The notes beneath the pieces are model-generated. The model worked only from the letters and a program-made list of their open reading frames with translations, did not search any database and was not told where the DNA came from. Below, piece after piece: positions 31,807 to 40,210 of a stretch of DNA of 40,541 nt. Source of the DNA: Archaeoglobi archaeon (GTDB lineage Archaea > Halobacteriota > Archaeoglobi > Archaeoglobales > Archaeoglobaceae); NCBI GenBank assembly GCA_029259415.1, contig JAPDIW010000022.1, positions 1-40,541 of the forward strand, read 5' to 3'. The stretch's first letter is position 1; the number at the start of each line of letters is the position of its first letter. A program made the translations under genes and the position numbers.

Positions 31807-31994
31807 TGGCAGAGCTTGCGTGCAAGAACTGCAGATTCATAAACGTGGACACGAATATATGCAGAAATTGCGGGAGCACAGATTTGACGAAGGAGTGGTA
31901 TGGGTATGTAGTTATCGTTGATCCAGAGAGGAGTGAGATAGCAAAGAGGCTCGAAATAAAAATTCCCGGCAAGTACGCCCTGAGGGTAGGATGA
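31806..31994 (+). CDS. spt4: Transcription elongation factor Spt4 (RpoE'')
   Basis: 62 residues, a single zinc ribbon with two pairs of cysteines (CKNC and CRNC) followed by the conserved [19 protein letters not shown] segment. It pairs with Spt5 to keep polymerase processive. The gene starts within the rpo7 stop (TAATG) and ends in an ATGA overlap with the dephospho-CoA kinase gene. Rpo7-Spt4 linkage is standard in euryarchaea. Confidence 0.95.
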   Translation: MAELACKNCRFINVDTNICRNCGSTDLTKEWYGYVVIVDPERSEIAKRLEIKIPGKYALRVG

Positions 31995-32551
31995 AGGGGA
32001 TCAGACTTCCCGAAAGCTTGCGTGGAGAGTTTGCAAAGCCGCACGGAAGGCTTTACAGGGGAAAAGGTGAAAAACTGCTTCTTGAGGTAGAAGAAATCCC
32101 TGAGGCGGAGCTTTTTTGCACTGTTGGGGATCTGGTTACTGCCTCAGCCATCAAGGTCGGGCTGATTCCGGATCTGGCGGTTGCAGATGGTAAAACGCTC
32201 AGAGAGGAAAACGTGGAGTTCGAAAAGGAAGTATTTGACGAGATAATAGAGACAACAAACCCTCCAGCCCACATTTCGTGCGAGCTAATCTCCGCCCTGA
32301 TTGAGGCTCTAAAAGCGTGTGAAGGTGGGAAGAAAGTTCTCGTGTTTGTTGATGGTGAAGAGGATTTGGCTGTTGTTCCCCTTGTAAAATTGCTGCCCTT
32401 GGGAGCTGTTATCGTTTATGGTCAACCGGGAGAGGGAGTTGTGGCATTGAAAGTTGACGAGGAGAAGAAAGTTCTAATACTCAACCTGCTTAGCAAGATG
32501 GAGGTAATTGGAGAGTGTGATGAGTTGAAGTATCTGCTGGGAGGTGATTGA
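31991..32551 (+). CDS. GTP-dependent dephospho-CoA kinase
   Basis: 186 residues of the DUF359 family, shown in Thermococcus to phosphorylate dephospho-CoA using GTP, the last step of archaeal CoA synthesis. Visible landmarks are VGDLVTASA, the acidic segment [13 protein letters not shown] and [10 protein letters not shown], plus [15 protein letters not shown]. It sits between spt4 and eS24 with overlapping ends, an arrangement common in archaea. High family confidence. Confidence 0.92.
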   Translation: MKGIRLPESLRGEFAKPHGRLYRGKGEKLLLEVEEIPEAELFCTVGDLVTASAIKVGLIPDLAVADGKTLREENVEFEKEVFDEIIETTNPPAHISCELISALIEALKACEGGKKVLVFVDGEEDLAVVPLVKLLPLGAVIVYGQPGEGVVALKVDEEKKVLILNLLSKMEVIGECDELKYLLGGD

Positions 32552-32552
32552 C

Positions 32553-32903
32553 TTGGAGGTTTACGTCGAGAAAGAGAGGTACAATCCTCTGCTGAAAAGA
32601 AAGGAGGTTTACTGCAGACTGAGCTTTGAAGGTAAAACACCGTCGAGGAGTGAGGTCAGGGCGAAGATTGCGGGACTGATGAATGCCGAGCCAGAGAGGG
32701 CTGTTGTGGACTACATAAAAACTGAGTTCGGAAAGACTGAGGCGAAGTGCTACGTTAAAATTTACGATACTGTTGAGGACCTGCAGAAAATTGAGGAGGA
32801 GCACATAATTGAGAGGAACAAGGTTGAGGAGCAGGAGAAGCAGGCTGAAGAGCAAGCTGAGGAGTCGGGAGAGGCTGGAGAATCTGAAGCAGCTGAGGAG
32901 TGA
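32553..32903 (+). CDS. rps24e: Ribosomal protein eS24
   Basis: 116 residues. The N-terminal ~85 residues match eS24 (VYVEKERYNPLLKRKEV near the start, then FGKTEAKCYVKIYD). A long acidic, Gln/Glu-rich tail (about 86-116) is unusual and probably disordered. TTG 32553 is chosen because GGGAGGTGAT ends ~5 bp upstream and the resulting N-terminus fits the family. A GTG at 32544 lies inside that ribosome-binding site. Part of the 30S subunit. Confidence 0.92.
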   Translation: MEVYVEKERYNPLLKRKEVYCRLSFEGKTPSRSEVRAKIAGLMNAEPERAVVDYIKTEFGKTEAKCYVKIYDTVEDLQKIEEEHIIERNKVEEQEKQAEEQAEESGEAGESEAAEE

Positions 32904-32915
32904 GGAGGTGGAAAG

Positions 32916-34051
<1,136 letters not shown>

Positions 34052-34052
34052 C

Positions 34053-34364
34053 TTAATCCTCTTTCTCGGCCTCCTTTTTCATCAGCTTCTGCCTCTCCTT
34101 GGCCGTGTATCCTGTAAGCTCTTCAAGGAACCTGTTGTAGGTCTTGAGCGTCTTCAATGCAGTTTCGTCATCCGTAAGCTTCGTCTTTGATTCTGCATAC
34201 AGCCTTTTGTTTTCGAGTTTCAGCTTTAGAACCTCAATTGCACCAAAGTTTTTCACGAGGTAATATTCCCCATCAAACTCAAAACCACCGAAGTGCTTGT
34301 TTAGCATCTCCTCTAACCTTTCAGCGGTTGGCTTGAACCCCCTTTTGAACCTGTACTCACGCAT
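34053..34364 (-). CDS. DUF5611-like small conserved archaeal protein
   Basis: 103 residues, charged and soluble, with YYLVKNFGAIEVLKLKLENKRL-type strands (given here in part) and a Lys/Glu-rich C-terminal helix. It resembles the archaeal DUF5611 family of unknown function; this rests on memory of the pattern, so the name is tentative. It converges with kae1 (one base between stops). An AT-rich box near 34387-34397 could be its promoter. Confidence 0.65.
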   Translation of the reverse strand: MREYRFKRGFKPTAERLEEMLNKHFGGFEFDGEYYLVKNFGAIEVLKLKLENKRLYAESKTKLTDDETALKTLKTYNRFLEELTGYTAKERQKLMKKEAEKED

Positions 34365-34406
34365 GTCATTCGTTTGGAGAGGAGTTGAAAAATTTTTGTC
34401 AAAATC

Positions 34407-34414
34407 CTTATAAC
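34407..34414 (+). promoter_or_regulatory. TATA box of the DUF2150-SWIM unit
   Basis: CTTATAAC-like element centred ~25 bp before ATG 34436. It favours that start over the in-frame one at 34385. Confidence 0.45.
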
Positions 34415-34435
34415 CTTAATATCAGCTTTAAGAGT

Positions 34436-34987
34436 ATGGAGTTCTACAGCCAGTCGAGGTTCAGCAACTGGATAAACAAGATAGCTGAAACTGAACTCGA
34501 TGAAAGTAACCCGGAAACCTTTGCCGTATTTGACCAGATGCTTGAAGACGTCATCATAGCCTGCTTAAGCATGGTTAGGGCGGTGAAGGAGAGAGAAATC
34601 AGGAAAGCTGACGCTGTAAAGGAAATAGAGAGGATTTTCGAGATTCTCCCGAATCACGATTTCGGCAACGAGCTAAAAAATGAGCTTTTCCAGTACACAC
34701 TTGAGAGCATCAAGGCTGTTCTGCAGTCCTTCAAGCTCTACTTTGAAGGAAAATTCAGCAAAAAGAACTTCGACAGACTGTTAAAGGACGCTCTGAAAAA
34801 GGAACAGAAAGGTGATTACGAAGCTTCGCTGAACGCAGTCGCTTTGATGGGCGCGAAAGTCATTAAAGGCGAGCAGCTTCCTGAGCTCGATATTCCGGAG
34901 GAGAGCGCGATAATAAGCTGGATTGATGGTATAGATGCCATAAGCTCAGTTATCGAGCTAAGCAAGATAGATGCCTCTACCGAGTGA
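34436..34987 (+). CDS. DUF2150-like archaeal protein
   Basis: 183 residues, mostly helical, starting MEFYSQSRFSNWINKI. It matches the pattern of the archaeal DUF2150 family of unknown function. No catalytic motif is seen; the helical, acidic character suggests a protein-interaction role. The start is ATG 34436, 25 bp from a TATA box; the 17 extra codons upstream lie in the promoter. The SWIM-domain gene begins inside its 3' end (17-bp overlap). Confidence 0.72.
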   Translation: MEFYSQSRFSNWINKIAETELDESNPETFAVFDQMLEDVIIACLSMVRAVKEREIRKADAVKEIERIFEILPNHDFGNELKNELFQYTLESIKAVLQSFKLYFEGKFSKKNFDRLLKDALKKEQKGDYEASLNAVALMGAKVIKGEQLPELDIPEESAIISWIDGIDAISSVIELSKIDASTE

Positions 34988-35315
34988 AGTTGAAAAGGCT
35001 GCAAAGAGTGGCAGTGAATATGAACTTTACAAGGCTCTTCTGTTAAATTTTGGTAAGAGAGGAGATAAGGCCTTTGAGTATTTGAGAGATAGAAGAGTAA
35101 AGAAGTACAGGGACTTTTTTGTTGTGGTGGGGAAGGAAGAATACATCGTTGAGGGAAACTTCTGCACCTGTCCTGACTTCCTTGTGAATCTGAAGGGCAA
35201 ATCTCCGTGCGCGCACATTATTGCAGTTGAGGTTGCGAAAATAACTGGAAATTACGATCGCGTTGATGCGTACTATGTCGACTACCCCGACGACATTTTG
35301 AAAAAAAAGAAATAG
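34971..35315 (+). CDS. SWIM zinc-finger protein
   Basis: 114 residues. The SWIM motif is complete: Cys65-x-Cys67, then Cys80-x-His82 (FCTCPDF ... PCAHI). The C-terminus is Lys-rich (DILKKKK). SWIM domains bind DNA or proteins and are found with recombinase paralogues and nucleases, but this protein is little more than the finger and a helical lead. It is translationally coupled to the DUF2150 gene and lies 19 bp before the dUTPase-like gene, so the three are probably one transcript. Confidence 0.82.
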   Translation: MPLPSEVEKAAKSGSEYELYKALLLNFGKRGDKAFEYLRDRRVKKYRDFFVVVGKEEYIVEGNFCTCPDFLVNLKGKSPCAHIIAVEVAKITGNYDRVDAYYVDYPDDILKKKK

Positions 35316-35334
35316 TAAGCGTCAAATTTGGTGC

Positions 35335-35835
35335 ATGGCAGTTCTTGCTGCGGAGGAAATCAGGAGGCTGATTCTGGAAGAGGGATTAATCAGGGACTAC
35401 ATCGACCTTGAAACGCAGATTCAACCCAACGGATTTGACTGCACGCTCAGAAGTGTTTACAGGCTGAGAAGCTGTGGTAGAGTTGACTTCGATAACAGCA
35501 GAAGGGAACTGCCGGAGTTTGAGGAGATAGAGTTCAGGGATTGGGTTTATTTGCCAAAAGGTGTTTACAGGGCGAGACTGAACGAGGTTGTAAAGCTTGG
35601 GAGCGATATTATGGCAATAGCGCGTCCGAGGTCAACGCTTGTGAGATGTGGAGCCAACGTGCTCACAGCAGTCTGGGATGCCGGATACGAGGGTAGGAGT
35701 GAGGTTGGCATAGTGGTGCACAACGAATACGGAATTTGGCTTTCGAGGAACGCGAGAATAGTTCAATTAGTCTTCATGAGGCTCTCCTCACCGACTAAAG
35801 GGTACGAAGGGGTTTATAAAGGGGAGAACATTTAG
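35335..35835 (+). CDS. dUTPase / dCTP deaminase superfamily enzyme
   Basis: 166 residues. The trimeric dUTPase-like fold is marked by QIQPNGFDCTL, ARPRSTLVRCG and AVWDAGYEGRSEVGIVVHN, ending with LVFMRL and KGYEGVYKGENI. The DAGYEG motif holds the uridine-binding aspartate. Length and motif set fit the archaeal dUTPase group as well as dCTP deaminase; the two are hard to separate by eye, and bifunctional forms exist. It limits uracil in DNA and supplies dUMP for thymidylate synthesis. Confidence 0.82.
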   Translation: MAVLAAEEIRRLILEEGLIRDYIDLETQIQPNGFDCTLRSVYRLRSCGRVDFDNSRRELPEFEEIEFRDWVYLPKGVYRARLNEVVKLGSDIMAIARPRSTLVRCGANVLTAVWDAGYEGRSEVGIVVHNEYGIWLSRNARIVQLVFMRLSSPTKGYEGVYKGENI

Positions 35836-35845
35836 CGTGGGAAAG

Positions 35846-35854
35846 TATTTAATA
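35846..35854 (+). promoter_or_regulatory. TATA box of the BFN gene
   Basis: TATTTAATA centred ~27 bp before GTG 35877. This is leaderless spacing. Confidence 0.45.
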
Positions 35855-35876
35855 TTTAATTGACATACCAAATTTT

Positions 35877-36317
35877 GTGTTAGTAGCTGAAGTTTACGGG
35901 CTGTTTGGTGTAAAAACAGCATTTGGTATTACACCGGTAGTTGTGCTCAGAACTGAGGATGGGAGAGTTCTTCCCATCTATATCGGCCATGCGGAGGCCT
36001 TTTCGATATACTCTGCCCTCCGCGGATTCGTCCCTCCGAGGCCAATGACTCACGACTTGCTTGTTGATATAATCGGAAAGCTGAATGCCAGAATTGAAAA
36101 GGTGATTATTGACGACCTAATAGACAACACCTTCTACGCGAGGCTGATTTTGAGCCAGAACGACAAAACAATTGAGATTGATGCGAGGCCGAGCGACAGC
36201 ATTGCAATTGCAATAAGAACAGCCTGTCCGATTTTCGTCGAGGAGGAAGTGATGGACGAAGCAGGGGAGGACGAGATACCTAGGGAGTTCGTGGACTTTG
36301 GCGAAAGTTTTGAATAA
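35877..36317 (+). CDS. Bifunctional nuclease (BFN, DUF151) domain protein
   Basis: 146 residues, a single BFN domain with VVVLRTEDGRVLPIYIGHAEA, RPMTHDLLVDII and ARPSDSIAIAIRTACPIFV, matching the Thermotoga/plant BFN family. Plant BFNs show DNase and RNase activity; the archaeal role is unknown. It starts at GTG 35877 with leaderless spacing. Its acidic 3' end overlaps the convergent Brix gene by 38 bp, a long overlap of opposite-strand genes. Confidence 0.85.
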   Translation: MLVAEVYGLFGVKTAFGITPVVVLRTEDGRVLPIYIGHAEAFSIYSALRGFVPPRPMTHDLLVDIIGKLNARIEKVIIDDLIDNTFYARLILSQNDKTIEIDARPSDSIAIAIRTACPIFVEEEVMDEAGEDEIPREFVDFGESFE

Positions 36318-36759
36318 CTCTCAAAACTCTGAGCTTGAAAATCATTTCGTCGTCATAAAAAAACAACCACTCGTTTCCCTTGACAACCACTTTCTTCCTG
36401 AAATCGACCTTTCTCGCCAGCTTCATTCCCGCTTTAGTTTGAGGAATCGCTCCGAAAATAACCGGGTCGAACGGCAGTTTTCCCTGAAAGACAACCGCAC
36501 TGTCGTCCATTTTAAGCTTTTTGACATTGCTGAGTGTGAAGCCTATCTCAAGTCTCTTCTCCCCCCTCTCGTATAGCGTTATAATTGCCGGATTTCCCTT
36601 AACTTCCGAAATTATCCAGAAAGCTTCAGAAAGGTTGCTGAGGTCTTCGAGGCTAAGCTTTCCTCTGTTGATGTATCTCCAGTTGAAAAATCTCGCCAGA
36701 ACTTTGGCAAACCTCCTTGTTTTTCTTCCGGGCTTTCTGGACGTTGTTAGAAGGTACAT
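36280..36759 (-). CDS. Brix-domain protein (archaeal Imp4-like)
   Basis: 159 residues. The start YLLTTSRKPGRKTRRFAK is the classic Imp4/Brix opening, and SEAFWIISEVKGNPAIITLY and AVVFQGKLPFDPVIFGA follow. Eukaryotic relatives assemble ribosomal subunits by binding rRNA; the archaeal single-domain form is expected to help rRNA processing. It is last in a leftward three-gene operon, overlapping the Cys-rich gene by 13 bp. Confidence 0.85.
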   Translation of the reverse strand: MYLLTTSRKPGRKTRRFAKVLARFFNWRYINRGKLSLEDLSNLSEAFWIISEVKGNPAIITLYERGEKRLEIGFTLSNVKKLKMDDSAVVFQGKLPFDPVIFGAIPQTKAGMKLARKVDFRKKVVVKGNEWLFFYDDEMIFKLRVLRVIQNFRQSPRTP

Positions 36760-37322
36760 TTCACGAACCCGTCCACGTATCCTATCAGGGTTCTCCCTGA
36801 TTTCTCTGGAATTATAACGCCCTCTGCCTCCTCTGGATCGCTCAGCTTTCTGATGCGTGTGATCGTAAATTCATCAATGAAGACATCCAGAAACTGCCCT
36901 TCTGACAAGGGCTCACATTCAAAGCCGTAAATGTTGGCTGGAGTTAGGTCATATGCATTATCAATCTCAAATCCGATTTCCTCGCCAAAGAGAATTTCCT
37001 GAAGGCTTTTCGAGAAGAACTTCCAGTCCGCTTCCACGAGCAACTGGCGCGGGAAGGAGGAGAAATAGGCTAGAATCTCTTCAACATTCTCTTTTTCGTG
37101 AATCCAGTGGCAGTTCTTGCAGCTCCAGACGTATTTTCCGGTTGATGAGACAACGATTTCCCCTCCAAGGCGGTACATCAGGCAGGGGTAGAAGGGGCAG
37201 AAGCAGAGCGAGCAGTCCTGACCGTCGTAGTGACATGGATAGTAAGGGCACTCAAAAGCGGGGCCTGAAAGCCCCTCCATAGCAGCGAACAGATCAATCA
37301 GAGCTCTTTCTCTTGGATTCAT
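36747..37322 (-). CDS. Cysteine-rich small-domain protein
   Basis: 191 residues. The N-terminal region has a dense cysteine cluster (FECPYYPCHYDGQDCSLCFC and PFYPC near 24-46), the pattern of the small cysteine-rich domain often found with cobalamin genes, followed by WSCKNCHW near 67. This indicates bound zinc or an iron-sulfur cluster. The remaining ~110 residues are mixed alpha/beta with no recognised motif and could be a second domain. It is coupled to DUF89 upstream (ATGA) and Brix downstream. Confidence 0.72.
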   Translation of the reverse strand: MNPRERALIDLFAAMEGLSGPAFECPYYPCHYDGQDCSLCFCPFYPCLMYRLGGEIVVSSTGKYVWSCKNCHWIHEKENVEEILAYFSSFPRQLLVEADWKFFSKSLQEILFGEEIGFEIDNAYDLTPANIYGFECEPLSEGQFLDVFIDEFTITRIRKLSDPEEAEGVIIPEKSGRTLIGYVDGFVKCTF

Positions 37323-38185
37323 TCAACCACCTTCGCGACCATGTCTCCAACCTCTACACCAATGTCTTTTGCTACTGGCTCGCATTTGGCTGTCAGAAGG
37401 AAAGCTATTGGCCTGAGATCAGCATCAGATAGGCACTCGTAGTTGGCCATGCCCTTTGCTATTATCAAATCCGCCTCATTCAGCCTCCGCTTGGTCTCTT
37501 CAGGCAGTTCTTCCACCATGATACCTATAGCCCCTTTCCCGTTTGTGAGAACTTCATCCGCTATTCTGTCAACCCCCGCAAGTATCGCATCCTCAAGCGT
37601 TGCATCGCTGATTATTGGCCTCCCCCTCACAACAACGCTCAACCTCTCGCACCGCCTTTTAATTTCCCTCATAAGTAATGTATCGAAGAAAATCTCGCCG
37701 GCATTGTCTGTCAGATATACGACCTTTCCGCTGCAAAGCTCTTTAATTCTGTCGGTGTCGTCAACTCTGAGTCCCTCTTCTAGCTTCTTCTGCAGAAACT
37801 CTTTGAACTCCTTCTCAACCACCTTATGTCCCTGCACACCGTAGTCGAAGTTGTTGCCCACAATTGAGACAATTACCGCAGTTCTGAAAGGGTCCTCTGC
37901 CTTCTGAACAATTTCCTCAGCAAAGGCTAGAACCTGCTTCGCGACCTCATTGGCCCTCTTTTTCACCTCTGTATATGGGTCATCAACCCCCAGAATCTCG
38001 TAAACTCTGCGGTGAATTCTTGTAGCAAGATGAGCGTTAATGGGGCGAAGATGGTAATTCTCAGCCAGAATTTTCAGCGAATCTTCCACACATTTCGATA
38101 TCACTGCCTCATCATCTGTGACAAGTTTTGCCTCGTAGTACACTCTGCCGAGAAGGCATGAAGGACAGAGGGGTGAAATTTTCAT
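37319..38185 (-). CDS. DUF89 / damage-control phosphatase family protein
   Basis: 288 residues. An N-terminal CPSCLLGR cysteine pair is followed by a helical domain and a Rossmann-like phosphatase core with VYLTDNAGEIFFD, GNNFDYG and VVRGRPIISDATLED. The aspartates in these motifs bind the metal. The family removes phosphate from damaged or excess sugar and nucleotide phosphates; relatives include ARMT1-like proteins. The archaeal substrate is unknown. ATG 38185 lies 25 bp from a TATA box. It heads an operon with the Cys-rich and Brix genes. Confidence 0.87.
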   Translation of the reverse strand: MKISPLCPSCLLGRVYYEAKLVTDDEAVISKCVEDSLKILAENYHLRPINAHLATRIHRRVYEILGVDDPYTEVKKRANEVAKQVLAFAEEIVQKAEDPFRTAVIVSIVGNNFDYGVQGHKVVEKEFKEFLQKKLEEGLRVDDTDRIKELCSGKVVYLTDNAGEIFFDTLLMREIKRRCERLSVVVRGRPIISDATLEDAILAGVDRIADEVLTNGKGAIGIMVEELPEETKRRLNEADLIIAKGMANYECLSDADLRPIAFLLTAKCEPVAKDIGVEVGDMVAKVVE

Positions 38186-38205
38186 GTCAGAATTTCGGCA
38201 GGTCT

Positions 38206-38215
38206 GATTTAAAGT
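38206..38215 (-). promoter_or_regulatory. TATA box of the DUF89-Brix operon
   Basis: Minus-strand ACTTTAAATC centred ~25 bp before ATG 38185, directly against the stop of the DUF429 gene. This is leaderless spacing. Confidence 0.5.
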
Positions 38216-38764
38216 TTATGGGTTGAGGCTTAGCTGCACTCTGCCTTTAGGCACAACTATGGAACCGTCAATCCCCTCAAGCTTGACACCCTTTCCTTCA
38301 GAGTAGAGCTTCACCGTAAGGGCTGCGATGACAGCATCAACCTCATCGTGCGAAAGTTCAGGAATTTCCACCCACTTTGAAAGATCTGCCCTTATCGCCT
38401 CAAGCCCGCTTTTCGTTTGCTTTTTCGCTTTCGGAGCGATGTTCAGAATGACCCTCGTTGCGTATGGGTAGATCTCGTAAACTTCTATGCCCATCTTTCT
38501 CAACCTTTCAGCGATTTCCATTCCCCTGAGCGCAATACCTCTGAAGAAGGGAGCCCCTGAGGGGAAGAGCCTGATACCCATCTTCAGAAGCAATCTTTCG
38601 CACTCTCTAAGCGATCCTCTTGCAGGAAAAGTTAGGGGAGCATCTATACCAGCAACCTCAACTCCATTCAGTTCGAGTTCCTTGTAATCGCCAACGAACT
38701 CAAGCCTGTCTGAAATCAGGGCTGCATGACTTTTCTTGAGCCCGACATCTATTCCACAGTACAC
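38216..38764 (-). CDS. DUF429 family protein (RNase H-fold)
   Basis: 182 residues. The opening YCGIDVGLKKSHAAL and VAGIDAPLTFPARGS carry acidic residues at the metal-site positions of the ribonuclease H fold. ELSHDEVDAVIAALT near 138 supplies further acids. The family is predicted to contain nucleases but is uncharacterised. GTG 38764 is about 22 bp from a minus-strand TATA box (38781-38790), so the start appears leaderless. Confidence 0.78.
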   Translation of the reverse strand: MYCGIDVGLKKSHAALISDRLEFVGDYKELELNGVEVAGIDAPLTFPARGSLRECERLLLKMGIRLFPSGAPFFRGIALRGMEIAERLRKMGIEVYEIYPYATRVILNIAPKAKKQTKSGLEAIRADLSKWVEIPELSHDEVDAVIAALTVKLYSEGKGVKLEGIDGSIVVPKGRVQLSLNP

Positions 38765-38780
38765 ATTAATATTTTGTGCG

Positions 38781-38790
38781 GTATTTTAAA
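38781..38790 (-). promoter_or_regulatory. TATA box of the DUF429 gene
   Basis: Minus-strand TTTAAAATAC centred ~22 bp from GTG 38764. Confidence 0.4.
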
Positions 38791-38817
38791 TCCTTTGCCT
38801 TGGGCAAAACCGCTACT

Positions 38818-38826
38818 GTTTTAAGT
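38818..38826 (+). promoter_or_regulatory. TATA-like element of the fumarase genes
   Basis: GTTTTAAGT centred ~23 bp before ATG 38845. It supports that start over longer in-frame readings that would begin inside or before the element. Confidence 0.35.
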
Positions 38827-38844
38827 GTGGTGCAGAGTAAGTTC

Positions 38845-39663
38845 ATGGAATATAATGATGTGGTTGAGGCGGTTGTTTTTGCCTTAAGAAAAGCACACAC
38901 TGAACTTCCCGATGATGTCGTGAAGGCGATAAAAAAGGCGTACGAGTCTGAAGACAACGAAATTGCGAAGAGGAATTTGGAAGCGATACTGAAGAATATA
39001 GATGCCGCAAAGAAGCTTGGCGTTCCGATGTGTCAGGATACAGGTATCCCTGTCTTCTTCGTGAGTGTCGGCAGGGAGCTGTGTCTGGACTTTGACCTAA
39101 AAGCGGCGATAGTTGAGGGTGTCAGAAAGGCAACTGCTGAGATACCGCTGAGGCCAAATGCTGTCCATCCAATTACGAGGGAGAACAGTGGGGACAACAC
39201 AGGAATGAACGTACCGCAGATAAACATTGATTTGGTTGAGGGAGACGAGCTTAAGCTGGTAGTAATGCCAAAGGGGGCGGGGAGCGAGAACGTCTCTGCT
39301 TTGAAGATGATGCTACCGACTGAGGTGAATAAGGTAAAGGAGTTTGTGGTGGAGACTGTTAAAAAGGCGGGAGGAAAACCTTGTCCTCCAGTTTTCGTTG
39401 GGGTGGGCGTAGGTGGAACCTTCGACGGTGCTGCAAAGCTCGCCAAAAAAGCATTGCTGAAGAATGTGCTGGAAATGAACGAGTTTGAGCTGGAGATGCT
39501 TGAAGCTGTGAACGAGCTAGGAATTGGGCCGATGGGGCTTGGAGGAAAAAACACTGCTTTAGCGGTTTTGGTTGAGATGGGACACTGCCACACTGCTTCT
39601 CTACCAGTTGCTGTAAACATACAGTGCTGGGCGAACAGGAGGGCTGAGGTTGTTTTGAGGTGA
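38845..39663 (+). CDS. fumA: Fumarate hydratase class I, alpha subunit
   Basis: 272 residues of the two-subunit, oxygen-sensitive iron-sulfur fumarase. It interconverts fumarate and malate with the beta subunit encoded 4 bp downstream. Candidate 4Fe-4S ligands are Cys63 (MCQDTG), Cys180 (KPCPPV) and a C-terminal cysteine (GHCHTAS or IQCWANRR). GDNTGMN and [15 protein letters not shown] mark the active-site region. In a sulfate reducer it would serve the partial citric acid cycle. ATG 38845 is used; starts further upstream overlap the promoter. Confidence 0.94.
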   Translation: MEYNDVVEAVVFALRKAHTELPDDVVKAIKKAYESEDNEIAKRNLEAILKNIDAAKKLGVPMCQDTGIPVFFVSVGRELCLDFDLKAAIVEGVRKATAEIPLRPNAVHPITRENSGDNTGMNVPQINIDLVEGDELKLVVMPKGAGSENVSALKMMLPTEVNKVKEFVVETVKKAGGKPCPPVFVGVGVGGTFDGAAKLAKKALLKNVLEMNEFELEMLEAVNELGIGPMGLGGKNTALAVLVEMGHCHTASLPVAVNIQCWANRRAEVVLR

Positions 39664-39667
39664 TAAC

Positions 39668-40204
39668 ATGGAGTATGAACTTATAACGCCCCTTAGCAGG
39701 GAAGAAATACTGAAGTTGAAGGTTGGGGACACGGTTTACGTCACGGGAGAGATTTTCACTGCCAGAGATGAGGCGCATGCAAAAGCTTTGGAATGGATGG
39801 ATGAGGGAAAGGAGCTGCCTTTCAGCTTCGACAGAGGGGTGGTTTACCACTGCGGGCCTTTAGTTAAGAAAAACGGTGAATGGAAGGTTGTTTCAGCCGG
39901 ACCAACAACTTCTGCGAGAATGAACCCATTCACACCGAAAATTCTGGAGAAGGTTGAGTGCATGGCGATAATAGGCAAGGGAGGCATGAGCGAGGAGGTT
40001 GTCAATGCGATGAAGGGTAAAGCAGTTTATCTGGCCTTTACAGGAGGTGCCGGAGCATTGGCGGCGCAGAGCATCAAAAGAGTAAAGGGCGTTGTTTGGG
40101 AGGACTTGGGGATGCCGGAGGCCGTGTGGCTTTTCGAGGTTGAGCGCTTCGGGCCTTGCATAGTGGCGATTGACGCTCACGGAAACAGCCTTTACAGAAG
40201 GTAA
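39668..40204 (+). CDS. fumB: Fumarate hydratase class I, beta subunit
   Basis: 178 residues, matching the C-terminal domain of bacterial class I fumarases. It carries [20 protein letters not shown] (substrate binding), GKGGM and [12 protein letters not shown], then [11 protein letters not shown], all typical. It forms the active site together with the alpha subunit. The start is ATG 39668 just after the alpha-subunit stop. An insertion-sequence end appears to begin about 7 bp after its TAA, so the normal downstream sequence may have been displaced. Confidence 0.94.
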   Translation: MEYELITPLSREEILKLKVGDTVYVTGEIFTARDEAHAKALEWMDEGKELPFSFDRGVVYHCGPLVKKNGEWKVVSAGPTTSARMNPFTPKILEKVECMAIIGKGGMSEEVVNAMKGKAVYLAFTGGAGALAAQSIKRVKGVVWEDLGMPEAVWLFEVERFGPCIVAIDAHGNSLYRR

Positions 40205-40210
40205 ACTTTT

